This document shows positions 43,442 to 51,514 of a DNA stretch of 64,000 nt, in pieces; within the stretch, counting starts at the first letter, position 1; the number at the start of each line of letters is the position of its first letter. The stretch is from Micromonospora purpureochromogenes (GTDB taxonomy: Bacteria > Actinomycetota > Actinomycetes > Mycobacteriales > Micromonosporaceae), in the NCBI RefSeq assembly GCF_900091515.1, contig NZ_LT607410.1, forward strand, positions 5,208,001-5,272,000. The letters are read 5' to 3'. The notes beneath the pieces were generated by a model. That model did not search any database. It saw only the letters and a list, made by a program, of their open reading frames with translations, and was not told the DNA's origin. The position numbers were made by a program, and so were the translations under genes.

Positions 43442-44200
43442 ATGCATTCTGTACGTTTCACCGCTGAGACCTTGTCCGACGGTGTCGTCGAACGCGACTT
43501 CGTCGTGGGCGAGATCCCGGGTGTGCTCTGGGCACCCGTATCCGGCGCCGATCATGCCCCGATCGTGCTCGTGGGGCACAACGGCGGCATGCACAAGAAG
43601 GCGCCGGGCCTCCGGGCCCGCGCCCTGCACACCGCGGCCACCTGGGGGTTCAATGTCGTCGCGATCGACGCCCCGGGACACGGCGACCGCCCGCGTACGG
43701 ACGAGGACGAGCAGGCCCGTGCGGAGATCCGGGAAGCCGTGACGGCGGGTGACACCCCGCGGTTCGCGGCGGCCAGCGTCTGCTTCATGGCCTCGCTCGC
43801 GGAACGGGCCGTAGCGGAATGGCAGGCGACGCTGGACGCCCTGCAGGCGTTGCCACAGATCGGCCCGGACGCGCCGGTCGGCTACGGCGGGGGCATCTCG
43901 ATGGGCACGGCGATCGGGGTACGGCTGACCGCGGCCGAGCCCCGGATCACCGCCGCGATCTTCGGCGGCGGGTTCTTTGTGGACGAACCGGTGATCATGG
44001 CGGCGCGGCAGATCACCGTGCCGGTCCAGTTCCTGCTGCCGTGGGACGACGAGCACGTCGACCGTTCGTCCGGGTTCGCGTTGTTCGACGCGTTCGCCTC
44101 GGCGGAGAAGACGTTGCACGCGAACGCGGGCGACCACCGCAGCGTCCGGTGGGTCGGGGTGGACGACACGTTCCTGTCCCGCCACCTCGGCCGGGCCTGA
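43442..44200 (+). CDS. Alpha/beta hydrolase, dienelactone-hydrolase-like
   Basis: The 252-residue protein has IVLVGHNGGMHKKAPGLRAR (oxyanion region), VVAIDAPGHGDRPRTDEDEQ, nucleophile elbow GGGISMGTAIGV (Ser in GISMG), and late DDEHVDRS and HANAGDHRSV regions for the Asp and His. ATG 43442. Esterase or peptidase-like substrates are possible. A strong hairpin lies 111 bp after the stop. Confidence 0.82.
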   Translation: MHSVRFTAETLSDGVVERDFVVGEIPGVLWAPVSGADHAPIVLVGHNGGMHKKAPGLRARALHTAATWGFNVVAIDAPGHGDRPRTDEDEQARAEIREAVTAGDTPRFAAASVCFMASLAERAVAEWQATLDALQALPQIGPDAPVGYGGGISMGTAIGVRLTAAEPRITAAIFGGGFFVDEPVIMAARQITVPVQFLLPWDDEHVDRSSGFALFDAFASAEKTLHANAGDHRSVRWVGVDDTFLSRHLGRA

Positions 44201-44310
44201 CCTGACCGGTACCGGCGTCCGGCGCGAAGCTGGGCACCGGTACCGGCGATAACTGCAGCATTCGCGGCGACGAATGACTCCAGATGCTGCCTTTTTGCGG
44301 CTTGCACGAT

Positions 44311-44353
44311 GAGCCTTTTCATCGTGGCGGTGCCGGTCACGATGAAAAGGCTC
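44311..44353. terminator. Perfect 16-bp stem-loop between hydrolase and GlxA regulator
   Basis: GAGCCTTTTCATCGTG (44311-44326) pairs exactly with CACGATGAAAAGGCTC (44338-44353) across an 11-nt GC-rich loop. The arms contain TTTT/AAAA tracts unusual for this window. It may terminate the hydrolase transcript, or be an operator for the downstream GlxA-type regulator, whose gene begins 164 bp later. Confidence 0.65.
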
Positions 44354-44516
44354 AATAGTCGTAACGTGAGCAACCTCGCCCACGAGGACCCCCGTCATCT
44401 CCGGTAATGGCGTGCTACCAATAAACGGTGTCCATGCCTCCTGTCTCGCCGACCCAACGGCGGTCAGTGCCGCCGGGCGCTCACCGCGCGGATCCGGCTC
44501 CGAAGGGACCGGAGTG

Positions 44517-45491
44517 GTGAACGCTGGTCCCCATCGCGTCGCGATCTTCGTCTACGACGGAGTGACATTGCTGGACGTCGCCGGTCCCGCGCAGGTGTTC
44601 AAGGAGGCGAACCGGTTCGGTGCCGACTACCGGATCGTGCTGCTGTCGCCGACCGGTGCGGACGTAACGTCGAACCTCGGGGTCCGGATCGCGGTCGACG
44701 GCGCCGCCTCCTCGGAGCCGGCTTTCGACACGTTACTGGTGACCGGGTCCGACCTCTATCCGCGCGCCCGTGTCCCCGCCGACCTGGCGGACGCCGCACG
44801 GATACCGGCGGCTGTGGCCGGCCGGGTCGCGTCGATCTGCACCGGGGCGTTCGTCCTCGCCGCCGCCGGCGTCCTCGACGGCAAGCGCGCCACCACGCAC
44901 TGGCAGGTCGCGCACGAGCTTGCCGCCCGGTATCCGACGTGCCGCGTCGAGCCCGACGCGATCTACGTTCGCGATGGCACCACGTACACGTCGGCAGGGG
45001 TGACGGCCGGTATCGATCTGGCGCTCGCTCTCGTCGAAGAGGACCACGGGCCCGACCTGGCGCGCGACGTCGCACGCGCCTTGGTGGTGTACATGCAGCG
45101 TGCGGGCGGCCAGTCCCAGTTCTCGGCACCGCTGCAAGGACCGCCGCCCCGCTCGCCGGCTCTCCGCAAAGTCACCGACTTGGTGACGGCGAACCCCCGC
45201 GGGGACCACTCGCTCGGTGAACTCGCGCGACACCTCAACGTGAGCACCCGGCACCTCACCCGGCTTTTCCACGACGAGCTGGCCACGACACCGGCCCGCT
45301 ACGTTGAAAACATCCGATTCGACATGGCCAGGGCGCTGCTCGACCAAGGACACACCGCGACGCAGGCCGCGACCCTCGCCGGGTTCCCCAGCTACGAAAG
45401 CATGCGACGGGTTTTCGCCAGGAAATTGTCGATCAGCCCCGCCGCCTACCAACGCCGGTTCAGCACGGCCCGCCGCGCCAACGCGGGTTAG
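44517..45491 (+). CDS. GlxA-family AraC-type transcriptional regulator
   Basis: The 324-residue protein has an N-terminal DJ-1/PfpI-like domain (AIFVYDGVTLLDVAGPAQVF, SICTGAFVLAAAGVLDGKRA, TTHW) and a C-terminal AraC/XylS HTH (LGELARHLNVSTRHLTRLFH, AATLAGFPSYESMRRVFARK). The GATase-like domain probably senses a ligand. The start is GTG 44514 or 44517 with AAGGGA upstream. The target may be the adjacent hydrolase or HD genes. Confidence 0.88.
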   Translation: MNAGPHRVAIFVYDGVTLLDVAGPAQVFKEANRFGADYRIVLLSPTGADVTSNLGVRIAVDGAASSEPAFDTLLVTGSDLYPRARVPADLADAARIPAAVAGRVASICTGAFVLAAAGVLDGKRATTHWQVAHELAARYPTCRVEPDAIYVRDGTTYTSAGVTAGIDLALALVEEDHGPDLARDVARALVVYMQRAGGQSQFSAPLQGPPPRSPALRKVTDLVTANPRGDHSLGELARHLNVSTRHLTRLFHDELATTPARYVENIRFDMARALLDQGHTATQAATLAGFPSYESMRRVFARKLSISPAAYQRRFSTARRANAG

Positions 45492-45559
45492 TACTACTCC
45501 AGTTGCAGTTGAGTGAGCCGGTGTCTTCGCTGGTAGTGGCAGGTCCGGGCGCGGTATTG

Positions 45560-45735
45560 GGGGCTCCGCCGAAGCCGCTTGCTGATCCCGTCATCTGCGA
45601 CTCGGATCCCACCCGCAACGTCATGACCAGCGCTTCCTGCGTGGTGACCTCTTCGGCGGACCCGAAGTCGTCAGCGTCCGTTGGGTTTCGCTGACCAGCG
45701 GCGACATCCCCAACTGTCGACTGTGCGCGGGTGAG
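45560..45735 (+). repeat. Degenerate coding repeat, copy C
   Basis: The plus frame reads RFLRGDLFGGPEVVSVRWVS and GDIPNCRLCAGE. It matches copies A and B at the DNA level (for example GGTGACCTCTTCGGCG), with frameshifts upstream. No start codon. Confidence 0.55.
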
Positions 45736-45744
45736 TCACAGGCT

Positions 45745-46311
45745 TCAGGAGGTTGCGCTGGACGCCGGCTTCAGGCGCTTTCGCTCGACAACGCTTGTTG
45801 CCGTCACCACACTCAGCGGCGGCACGTCCTTCGCGACAACGGCGCCCGCGCCGACGACCGAGCCGCGACCGATTCTCACTCCAGGGGTGACCGTGGCTGC
45901 GGCGCCGATCCACACATCATCCTCGATGACGATGGGCGCGTGCGTGATGAAGTCGTACCGTTCGTCGAGCTCGACGGGGTGCCCGGCCGTGCTCAGAGTC
46001 ACTCGGGGACCGATCAGGACGCGGTCACCGATGGTGATGCCCCCGTAGTCGAGGAAGAAGCATCCCTGATTGATGAACACGCGCTCCCCGAACGATGCTC
46101 CAAGCCCGTAGTCGCAATAGAACGGGGGCAGGATGGACAGCGAGTCAGGGATCGGTTCACCGAAGATCTCGGCGAGTACCGCCCTGCGCGCGTCGAGATC
46201 GTCGAACGGCAGCACGTTGAGGCGCGAGGTCAGGTTCATGACGAGCTGTACGCGCTCCGCGAAGGCTCGTGACTCGGGCGTCCGTGTTCGTAAGCGTTGC
46301 TGGTTGCGCAC
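45745..46311 (-). CDS. Sugar O-acetyltransferase, maltose/nodulation type
   Basis: The 188-residue protein is a left-handed beta-helix (hexapeptide) transferase with repeats such as ITIGDRVLIGPRVTLSTAGH and VWIGAAATVTPGVRIGRGSV, and the catalytic His in STAGHPV. An N-terminal Mac-type helical region (~20-60) is present. It transfers acetyl from acetyl-CoA to sugars. GTG 46311 was chosen because the extension to 46374 looks non-coding. Confidence 0.85.
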   Translation of the reverse strand: MRNQQRLRTRTPESRAFAERVQLVMNLTSRLNVLPFDDLDARRAVLAEIFGEPIPDSLSILPPFYCDYGLGASFGERVFINQGCFFLDYGGITIGDRVLIGPRVTLSTAGHPVELDERYDFITHAPIVIEDDVWIGAAATVTPGVRIGRGSVVGAGAVVAKDVPPLSVVTATSVVERKRLKPASSATS

Positions 46312-46405
46312 GAGGCCATGCTGGCACGGCGAGTCAGAGACCCGGTGACGACCCACCGGCAGGGAACGCGTCACTCCGTGGTCGTGAAGTCCTCATCGAA
46401 CGTCC

Positions 46406-46481
46406 GGATCTGCCGCCGACCGCGCGTCACGATGCGTCACGAACTCGTGGTGACGCTCGACGCTCGGTCATGTCGATGAGC
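46406..46481 (+). repeat. 76-nt palindromic intergenic repeat, distant copy
   Basis: It aligns without gaps to the copies at 18281 and 20821: TGCCGCCGACCGCGC (from 46411), GTCAC at 46426 and TCGATGAGC at the end. The 5' outer arm is changed to GGATC and arm 1 no longer pairs; GCGTCAC pairs with GTGACGC instead. Confidence 0.6.
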
Positions 46482-46498
46482 GGACGGGTTCGTAGTGG

Positions 46499-46690
46499 CT
46501 AATCGGTTGCGACCTGGACGGCGCTCAGGATGCTCGACAGGCTGGCCGGGTGGGCCATCTTCAGGTCTGCGAGATCGCTGGGCCGAAACCAGCGAAGACC
46601 GTCGTGCTCCTCGGGTGCGGCGTTGACCGGTTCCCCTTCCCAGCGCGTGACGAGGAACGCGTGCATGTCGAGGGTGGGGTCATGCCGCTG
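46499..46690 (-). pseudogene. C-terminal remnant of a NUDIX hydrolase
   Basis: The minus frame reads DMHAFLVTRWEGEPVNAAPE, EHDGLRWFRPSDLADLKMAH, the typical end of MutT-like hydrolases (E-H-D-x-L-x-W). The Nudix box that should precede it is absent, replaced by unrelated sequence. The gene is truncated. Confidence 0.65.
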
Positions 46691-46854
46691 ATGGGGCGTT
46701 GGCGGATCCACCCGCGGGACACGTCCGGCTTTGCTGAGTACAGGATGTGTGAGGGGATCCCGGGTCAGGGTGCACGACGCCCGAAGCCCGCTCTGGTGCT
46801 CGAACGACGCTACGGTTGACGATGCGGCCCGTCCCCTGCAAGGAGCGCCCAACC

Positions 46855-47370
46855 ATGATCCTCCCGAAGGTTCGGGACCCTCGCTTCATCACGCTTCGTC
46901 GCGGTGGGACCCTTACTGATTCGGATCATCATCTCCTCGCTCTTTGGGCGGCGTCGTGCGCGGAACACGTCCTTCACCTTTTCGAGTCGGTTCAGCCTGA
47001 GGACCCACGACCACGTGAAGCGATCGAGCACACCCGCGCCTGGGTGCGCGGTGAGGTCAAGATGATGCAGGCTCGCGCGGCGGGCGGCCATGCAATGGGC
47101 GCGGCCAGAGACCTGCGAGGGGCAGCACGGCATGCCGCGTACGCTGCTGGCCAGGCGGGGGCGGTCGCACACGTCGCCGCGCACGAACTCGGTGCGGCCG
47201 CCTATGCGATCAAGGCCGCACGTGCTGCCGCGCCGGAAGGCGAGAGCGATGCCGCAGGGCGACTCGAGTGCCGATGGCAGCGTGACCGACTCCCGGATGC
47301 GATTCGCGAGCTCGTGCTCGACGACCAGCGGTTGCGGAACGACATCTGCTGGTCGGTGTTTGACTGCTGA
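46855..47370 (+). CDS. Imm-5-like putative immunity protein
   Basis: The 171-residue protein has VRDPRFITLRRGGTLTDSDH, HHLLALWAASCAEHVLHLFE and an Ala/His-rich HAMGAARDLRGAARHAAYAA repeat-like helix, the pattern of proteins annotated as putative immunity proteins (Imm-5-like). No toxin partner is adjacent. ATG 46855 begins MILPKVRDPRF, the usual family start. Confidence 0.65.
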   Translation: MILPKVRDPRFITLRRGGTLTDSDHHLLALWAASCAEHVLHLFESVQPEDPRPREAIEHTRAWVRGEVKMMQARAAGGHAMGAARDLRGAARHAAYAAGQAGAVAHVAAHELGAAAYAIKAARAAAPEGESDAAGRLECRWQRDRLPDAIRELVLDDQRLRNDICWSVFDC

Positions 47371-47681
47371 GCGGGCGTGGGGCTGCGGCTACTGGGCCGC
47401 CTCGACGGTGAGATCCGGGACGGGCAACCGGCGCGGCTGGTGGACGGCCTAGCCGAGGTACCTGCCACATGGGCCACCTTCATATCCCCTAAGAGACGGG
47501 TCCACCGACGGAGCCGGCAATCTCTGCCGTCACGTGCCCACGTGCAGACGAAGGGCTGCAGCCCGAGATCCGATGCCCCACGTCCGGACGTACTCGTCCC
47601 GGCATAGTTCACCGCCGACCGGGTTCACGGCATCCGGATCCGGCGCGAACGGTGCTGGAACCTGCTGGCTCCACGTGTCGG
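47371..47681. other. Intergenic stretch with no supported gene
   Basis: A short plus frame from 47377 (GLRLLGRLDGEIRDGQPARL) looks natural for about 33 codons but then degrades. No family is recognised and no start is supported. Confidence 0.3.
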
Positions 47682-48926
47682 TCAGCCGGCGAGCTGGTCG
47701 CGGCGGCGGGTGAGGTAGGCCCGCTCCGCGGGGTTGCCGGCGAGACCGATGGCCCGGTCGTACGCCGCCCGCGACTCGCCGCCGCGCGCGAGTCGCCGCA
47801 GCAGGTCGGCGCGCGCGGCGTGGAAGGCGTGGTAGCCGTCAAGGACCTCGGCGAGCCGGTCGATCTCGGCGAGCCCGACCCCGGGGCCGTCGACCTCGGC
47901 GACCGCGACCGCCCGGTTGAGCCGCACGATCGGCGAGGGGTCGAGCAGCACCAGGCGGCCGTAGAGGGCGAGGATCGTGGACCAGTCGGTGTCTCGGGCG
48001 GATGGGGCATCCGTGTGAACCGCGTTGATCGCGGCCTGCAGCTGGTAGCGCCCGGGTGGGTCACCGCCGGCCGCCACCGCCTCGAGCCGCTCGCGAACCA
48101 GGGCGTTGCCCTCGGCGATGAGGGTGCGGTCCCATGCGCCGCGGTCCTGCTCGTCGAGGGTCACCAGCTCCCCGGTGCGGGACACGCGCGCCGGCCGCCG
48201 GGCGTCAGTGAGGAGCATCAGGGCAAGCAGGCCGGCTACCTCGCCGTCGTCCGGGAGGAGAGTTCGGAGCAGGCGGCCGAGGCGGATCGCCTCGTCGGTG
48301 AGGTCGACGCGCAGCGGGTCGTCCCCCTCGCTGGCGAGATAGCCCTCGTTGAAGACGAGGTAGACGACCGCGAGCACGCCGGCGAGCCGCTCGCGGATGT
48401 CGTCGGCCCAGGGCACCCGGTAGGGAATGTGTGCCGCCTTGATCTTTGCCTTGGCGCGGGTGATCCGTCGCGCCATCGTGGTCTCCTGCACCAGGAAGGC
48501 GCGGGCGATCTGGGGGACGGTGAGACCGCCGAGCAGGCGCAGGGTGAGCGCCACCCGTGCCTCCAACGAGAGCGCAGGGTGGCAGCAGGTGAAGACCAGT
48601 CTGAGCCGGTCGTCCTCGACCGGGCCGGTCGGCTCAGGAGGGGTGTCGTCGTACACGATCCGGGCCTCCTGGTGCTTGGCATCGCGCTGCGACTCGCGAC
48701 GGAGCCGATCGATCGCCTTGCGGGTCGCGGTGGTGGCGAGCCAACCGCCGGGATTGGGCGGTACGCCCTCACGCGGCCACCGCTCTGCAGCCGCTACGAA
48801 CGCCTCGGCCGTCGCTTCCTCGGCGACGTCGAGGTCGCCGAGACGGCGCGCGAGGCCGGCGACCACCCGCGCCCACTCCTCGTGGTGGACACGGGTGATC
48901 GCCTGCTCGACGGTGGGACCAGTCAC
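47682..48926 (-). CDS. ECF RNA polymerase sigma factor, SigJ/ECF42-like with C-terminal domain
   Basis: The 414-residue protein has sigma region 2 (GDLDVAEEATAEAFVAAAER), region 4 (RVALTLRLLGGLTVPQIARA, FLVQETTMARRITRAKAKI) and the long DUF6596/TPR-like C-terminus (GRYQLQAAINAVHTDAP, LDPSPIVRLNRAVAVAEVDG) typical of ECF42. These sigma factors are linked genetically to DGPF/YCII proteins, two of which lie directly upstream in the same operon. The GTG start overlaps the preceding stop. Confidence 0.9.
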   Translation of the reverse strand: MTGPTVEQAITRVHHEEWARVVAGLARRLGDLDVAEEATAEAFVAAAERWPREGVPPNPGGWLATTATRKAIDRLRRESQRDAKHQEARIVYDDTPPEPTGPVEDDRLRLVFTCCHPALSLEARVALTLRLLGGLTVPQIARAFLVQETTMARRITRAKAKIKAAHIPYRVPWADDIRERLAGVLAVVYLVFNEGYLASEGDDPLRVDLTDEAIRLGRLLRTLLPDDGEVAGLLALMLLTDARRPARVSRTGELVTLDEQDRGAWDRTLIAEGNALVRERLEAVAAGGDPPGRYQLQAAINAVHTDAPSARDTDWSTILALYGRLVLLDPSPIVRLNRAVAVAEVDGPGVGLAEIDRLAEVLDGYHAFHAARADLLRRLARGGESRAAYDRAIGLAGNPAERAYLTRRRDQLAG

Positions 48927-49318
48927 GGCGCCAGCAGCGCTCGGACGGATTCCTCGGTTCGGAAGGGACGCACCTCGACCGTGCCGCGGCACGCTTTCGA
49001 CCCCTCGCCGGCAAGCGCCAGGGCCACGTCGAGGTCGGCCGCCTCGATGACCCAGAAGCCGCCGAGGTGCTCCTTCGTTTCCAGGTAGGGCCCGTCGGTG
49101 AAGGCCGGCTTCTCGCCCTGCCCGTCGACGGTGGTGGCGGTCGTCGCGGGCTCCAGGCCGTCGGCGAAGACGAGGTGACCGTTTCTCTGGAGCATCTCGT
49201 TGAAGGCGCCGGTGTCGGCCAAGGCCTGCAGCATGGCCTCCTGGGAGGGGTAGGTGCCGAACTCGGTGCGCTCGGCCGGTCCGTAGACGGACAGCAGGTA
49301 CCTGGGCACCGCGCTCAC
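48923..49318 (-). CDS. YCII/DGPF-domain protein
   Basis: The 131-residue ferredoxin-like-fold protein contains the FTDGPYLETKEHLGGFWVIE block (DGPF family) and YLLSVYGPAERTEFG. It is a partner of the ECF42 sigma factor; its biochemical role is unproven. Overlaps both neighbours. Confidence 0.88.
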   Translation of the reverse strand: MSAVPRYLLSVYGPAERTEFGTYPSQEAMLQALADTGAFNEMLQRNGHLVFADGLEPATTATTVDGQGEKPAFTDGPYLETKEHLGGFWVIEAADLDVALALAGEGSKACRGTVEVRPFRTEESVRALLAP

Positions 49319-49695
49319 CTCTCCCCGGAGCCGTTACGCCGGGCCTGCCCGGGACCTCGGAACCGGTGCACCTCCTGCGGCCAGTCGAGCACGGTCGCGA
49401 GCCTGCCGGCCCAGTATCGCGCCGCCGCGTCGTCGGGCACGTCCACGACGGCGAAGCCGCCGAGGTGCTCCTTGGTCTCGACGTACGGGCCGTCGGTGAA
49501 GATGGGCTTGCCGTCGACCGGCTCGACACTGCACACCGCGGTGGACCGGTCCAGCCCGCCGTTGCTGAAGATCAGGACACCGTCGGCCTGCATCTCCTCG
49601 ATCACGGCCCGGGCGGCCGTGGCCTTCTCGCGCACCTCCTCCGCCGTGTGGTCGGGCACCCACTCATCGTTGAAGGTGATCAGGTACTCCGTCAT
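49315..49695 (-). CDS. YCII/DGPF-domain protein, first gene of the ECF42 operon
   Basis: The 126-residue protein has MTEYLITFNDEWVPDHT at the start and FTDGPYVETKEHLGGFAVVD. It is a paralogue of the next gene, with which it overlaps by 4 nt. The operon promoter should lie in 49696-49979, a gap without other genes. Confidence 0.88.
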   Translation of the reverse strand: MTEYLITFNDEWVPDHTAEEVREKATAARAVIEEMQADGVLIFSNGGLDRSTAVCSVEPVDGKPIFTDGPYVETKEHLGGFAVVDVPDDAAARYWAGRLATVLDWPQEVHRFRGPGQARRNGSGER

Positions 49696-49979
49696 GGTCG
49701 TCTCCTCTCAGTCCCCGGACGAGGGCCTTTCCCGACTCCTCGTGTCCGGCGGCCCGGCAGGCCGCCGCACACTGGTTCCACGAACGGCTGCGCCTTGATA
49801 CGACACCATCCCGGAAACTCCTTCTCAAGGCAGCCCCGGCGTAGTGACTGAGGAAAGGATCGACCTCCGTCCTTCGAAACGGACACTCGCCCGCTTGACT
49901 CCCCGGCCAACCGCGAGCAACGACGTCGGCGAGGGGGGCCCCGCGCAGGGGAGGGGCCTTCCAAGGTCGCCGCGTGTCG

Positions 49980-51005
49980 TCAGTCGACCAGCTCGGCGAA
50001 TTGGCGCAGCTGCCGTGGGCCGCCGGAAACGAGCAGAGTGGTGATCACGGTCTCGCGCCACTGCTGCAGCTCGTCCTTGATCTTCGCGGTCGGCCCGATC
50101 AGGGCGATGTCCTCCACCAGTGCGGTGGGCACGGCGGCGATGGCCGCCGGCTTGTTGCCCGCAAGGTACGCCTCGGTGATGATGTCGCACTCCCGCTCGT
50201 ACCCGAGGCGGGCGATGACATCCCGGTGGAAGTTGGTCGACTTGGCACCCATGCCGCCGACGTACAGCGCGACGAACGGCCGGATCCGATCGGCCGCCCG
50301 CTCCACGTCATCGTCGACGACGATCGGCACGGTCGCGGCGATCTCGAACCCGTCCGGGCTGCGGCGGGCGCCCGTTCGGGCGAAGCCCTCGGCCAGCGCG
50401 GCGCGGTAGAAGCCGTCCGCCTTGGGGGAGAAGAACAACGGCAGCCAGCCGTCGGCGATCTCGGCGGCCAGCGCCACGTTCTTCGGCCCTTCGGCGGCGA
50501 GGAAGATGGGGATGTCGGTGCGCAGCGGGTGGACGGTGGACTTCAGCGGCTTGCCCAGGCCGGTGCCGCCGCGATGCGGCAGCTGGTAGAACTCACCGTC
50601 GTACTGAACCGGGCCGCTGCGGGCGAGGACGGCGCGGATGATCTCGATGTACTCCCGGGTGCGGGCCAGTGGCCGGGGGTAGGGCTGGCCGTACCATCCC
50701 TCCACGACCTGCGGGCCGGAGGCGCCGAGCCCGAGTATGAACCGGCCGCCGGACAGGTGGTCGAGGGTGAGCGCCGCCATCGCGGCGGCGGTCGGCGTGC
50801 GGGCCGACATCTGCATGATGTTGGTGCCCAGCCGCACGCGGGAGGTGCTGGCGCCCCACCAGGCGAGCGGGGTCAGGCAGTCCGACCCGTACGCCTCGGC
50901 GGCCCAGACGGAGTCGAAGCCGAGGCGGTCGGCCTCCGCTATGGCCTCCGTGGCGCCGGCGGGTGGGCCGGAGGACCAGTAGCCGGTGGTGTACCCGAGT
51001 TTCAT
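49980..51005 (-). CDS. F420-dependent LLM-class oxidoreductase
   Basis: The 341-residue luciferase-like TIM barrel has MKLGYTTGYWSSGPPAG, AEADRLGFDSVWAAEAYGSD, VRLGTNIMQMSARTPTAAAM, TLDHLSGGRFILGLGASGPQ and VEGWYGQPY. These features match actinomycete F420 reductases of uncertain substrate. It follows the SnoaL-like gene by 16 nt and is probably in the PadR-controlled operon. Confidence 0.88.
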   Translation of the reverse strand: MKLGYTTGYWSSGPPAGATEAIAEADRLGFDSVWAAEAYGSDCLTPLAWWGASTSRVRLGTNIMQMSARTPTAAAMAALTLDHLSGGRFILGLGASGPQVVEGWYGQPYPRPLARTREYIEIIRAVLARSGPVQYDGEFYQLPHRGGTGLGKPLKSTVHPLRTDIPIFLAAEGPKNVALAAEIADGWLPLFFSPKADGFYRAALAEGFARTGARRSPDGFEIAATVPIVVDDDVERAADRIRPFVALYVGGMGAKSTNFHRDVIARLGYERECDIITEAYLAGNKPAAIAAVPTALVEDIALIGPTAKIKDELQQWRETVITTLLVSGGPRQLRQFAELVD

Positions 51006-51021
51006 CGCGCGGCCTTCCGTG

Positions 51022-51474
51022 TCACGGGGCGATGCCGTCGGCGGCGAGACCGGCGACGACCGCTTCGCTCAACGTGGTGACGGCGGAAAGTGGGCGGACC
51101 ATGACCGTGAACTCGTCGATCAGACCGTCGTCGCCGAGCTGGAGCAGGTCGAGGCCGTGGATCTGCTTGCCGCGCACGGTCGCGCGGAAGATGAGGATGT
51201 GCGACTCGACCGGCCGGCCCGCCGGGCCGACCTCGGCCTCGCCGGCCAGCTGCCCGACGTACCGAAAATCCTCGAACGTGCGCAGGAGCACGCGGAGGAG
51301 CCCGTGGACGGCCTGCGCCCCCTCGAACGGCGTGAACTTCACCGGGCTGAACAAGCGCACGTCCGAGCTGAACAGCCCGTCGAACGCGCCCAGGTCCCGG
51401 GCCTCGACGGCGGAACGGAACCGCTCGATGGTCGTCACGGCGGCCTCCCTATAGTCAACAACAGGAGTAGTCAT
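51022..51474 (-). CDS. SnoaL/NTF2-like protein
   Basis: The 150-residue cone-shaped alpha+beta barrel reads TTIERFRSAVEARDLGAFDG, LFSSDVRLFSPVKFTPFEGA, ATVRGKQIHGLDLLQLGDDG and LIDEFTVMVRPL. The fold includes polyketide cyclases and ketosteroid isomerases; no catalytic residues can be assigned. It is the first gene of the operon with the LLM oxidoreductase, divergent from padR. Confidence 0.82.
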   Translation of the reverse strand: MTTPVVDYREAAVTTIERFRSAVEARDLGAFDGLFSSDVRLFSPVKFTPFEGAQAVHGLLRVLLRTFEDFRYVGQLAGEAEVGPAGRPVESHILIFRATVRGKQIHGLDLLQLGDDGLIDEFTVMVRPLSAVTTLSEAVVAGLAADGIAP

Positions 51475-51486
51475 ATCACTGACTAT
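51451..51486. promoter_or_regulatory. Candidate PadR operator between divergent genes
   Basis: ATAGTCA (51451-51457) and TGACTAT (51480-51486) are inverted, and TAGTCA-TATCAC-TGACTA (51468-51485) forms a tighter dyad. The region overlaps the SnoaL-like start and lies 29 bp upstream of padR, as expected for autoregulation and control of the divergent operon. Confidence 0.6.
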
Positions 51487-51514
51487 GCAGCGAGGGAAGT
51501 GGGAGGTGTGACCG

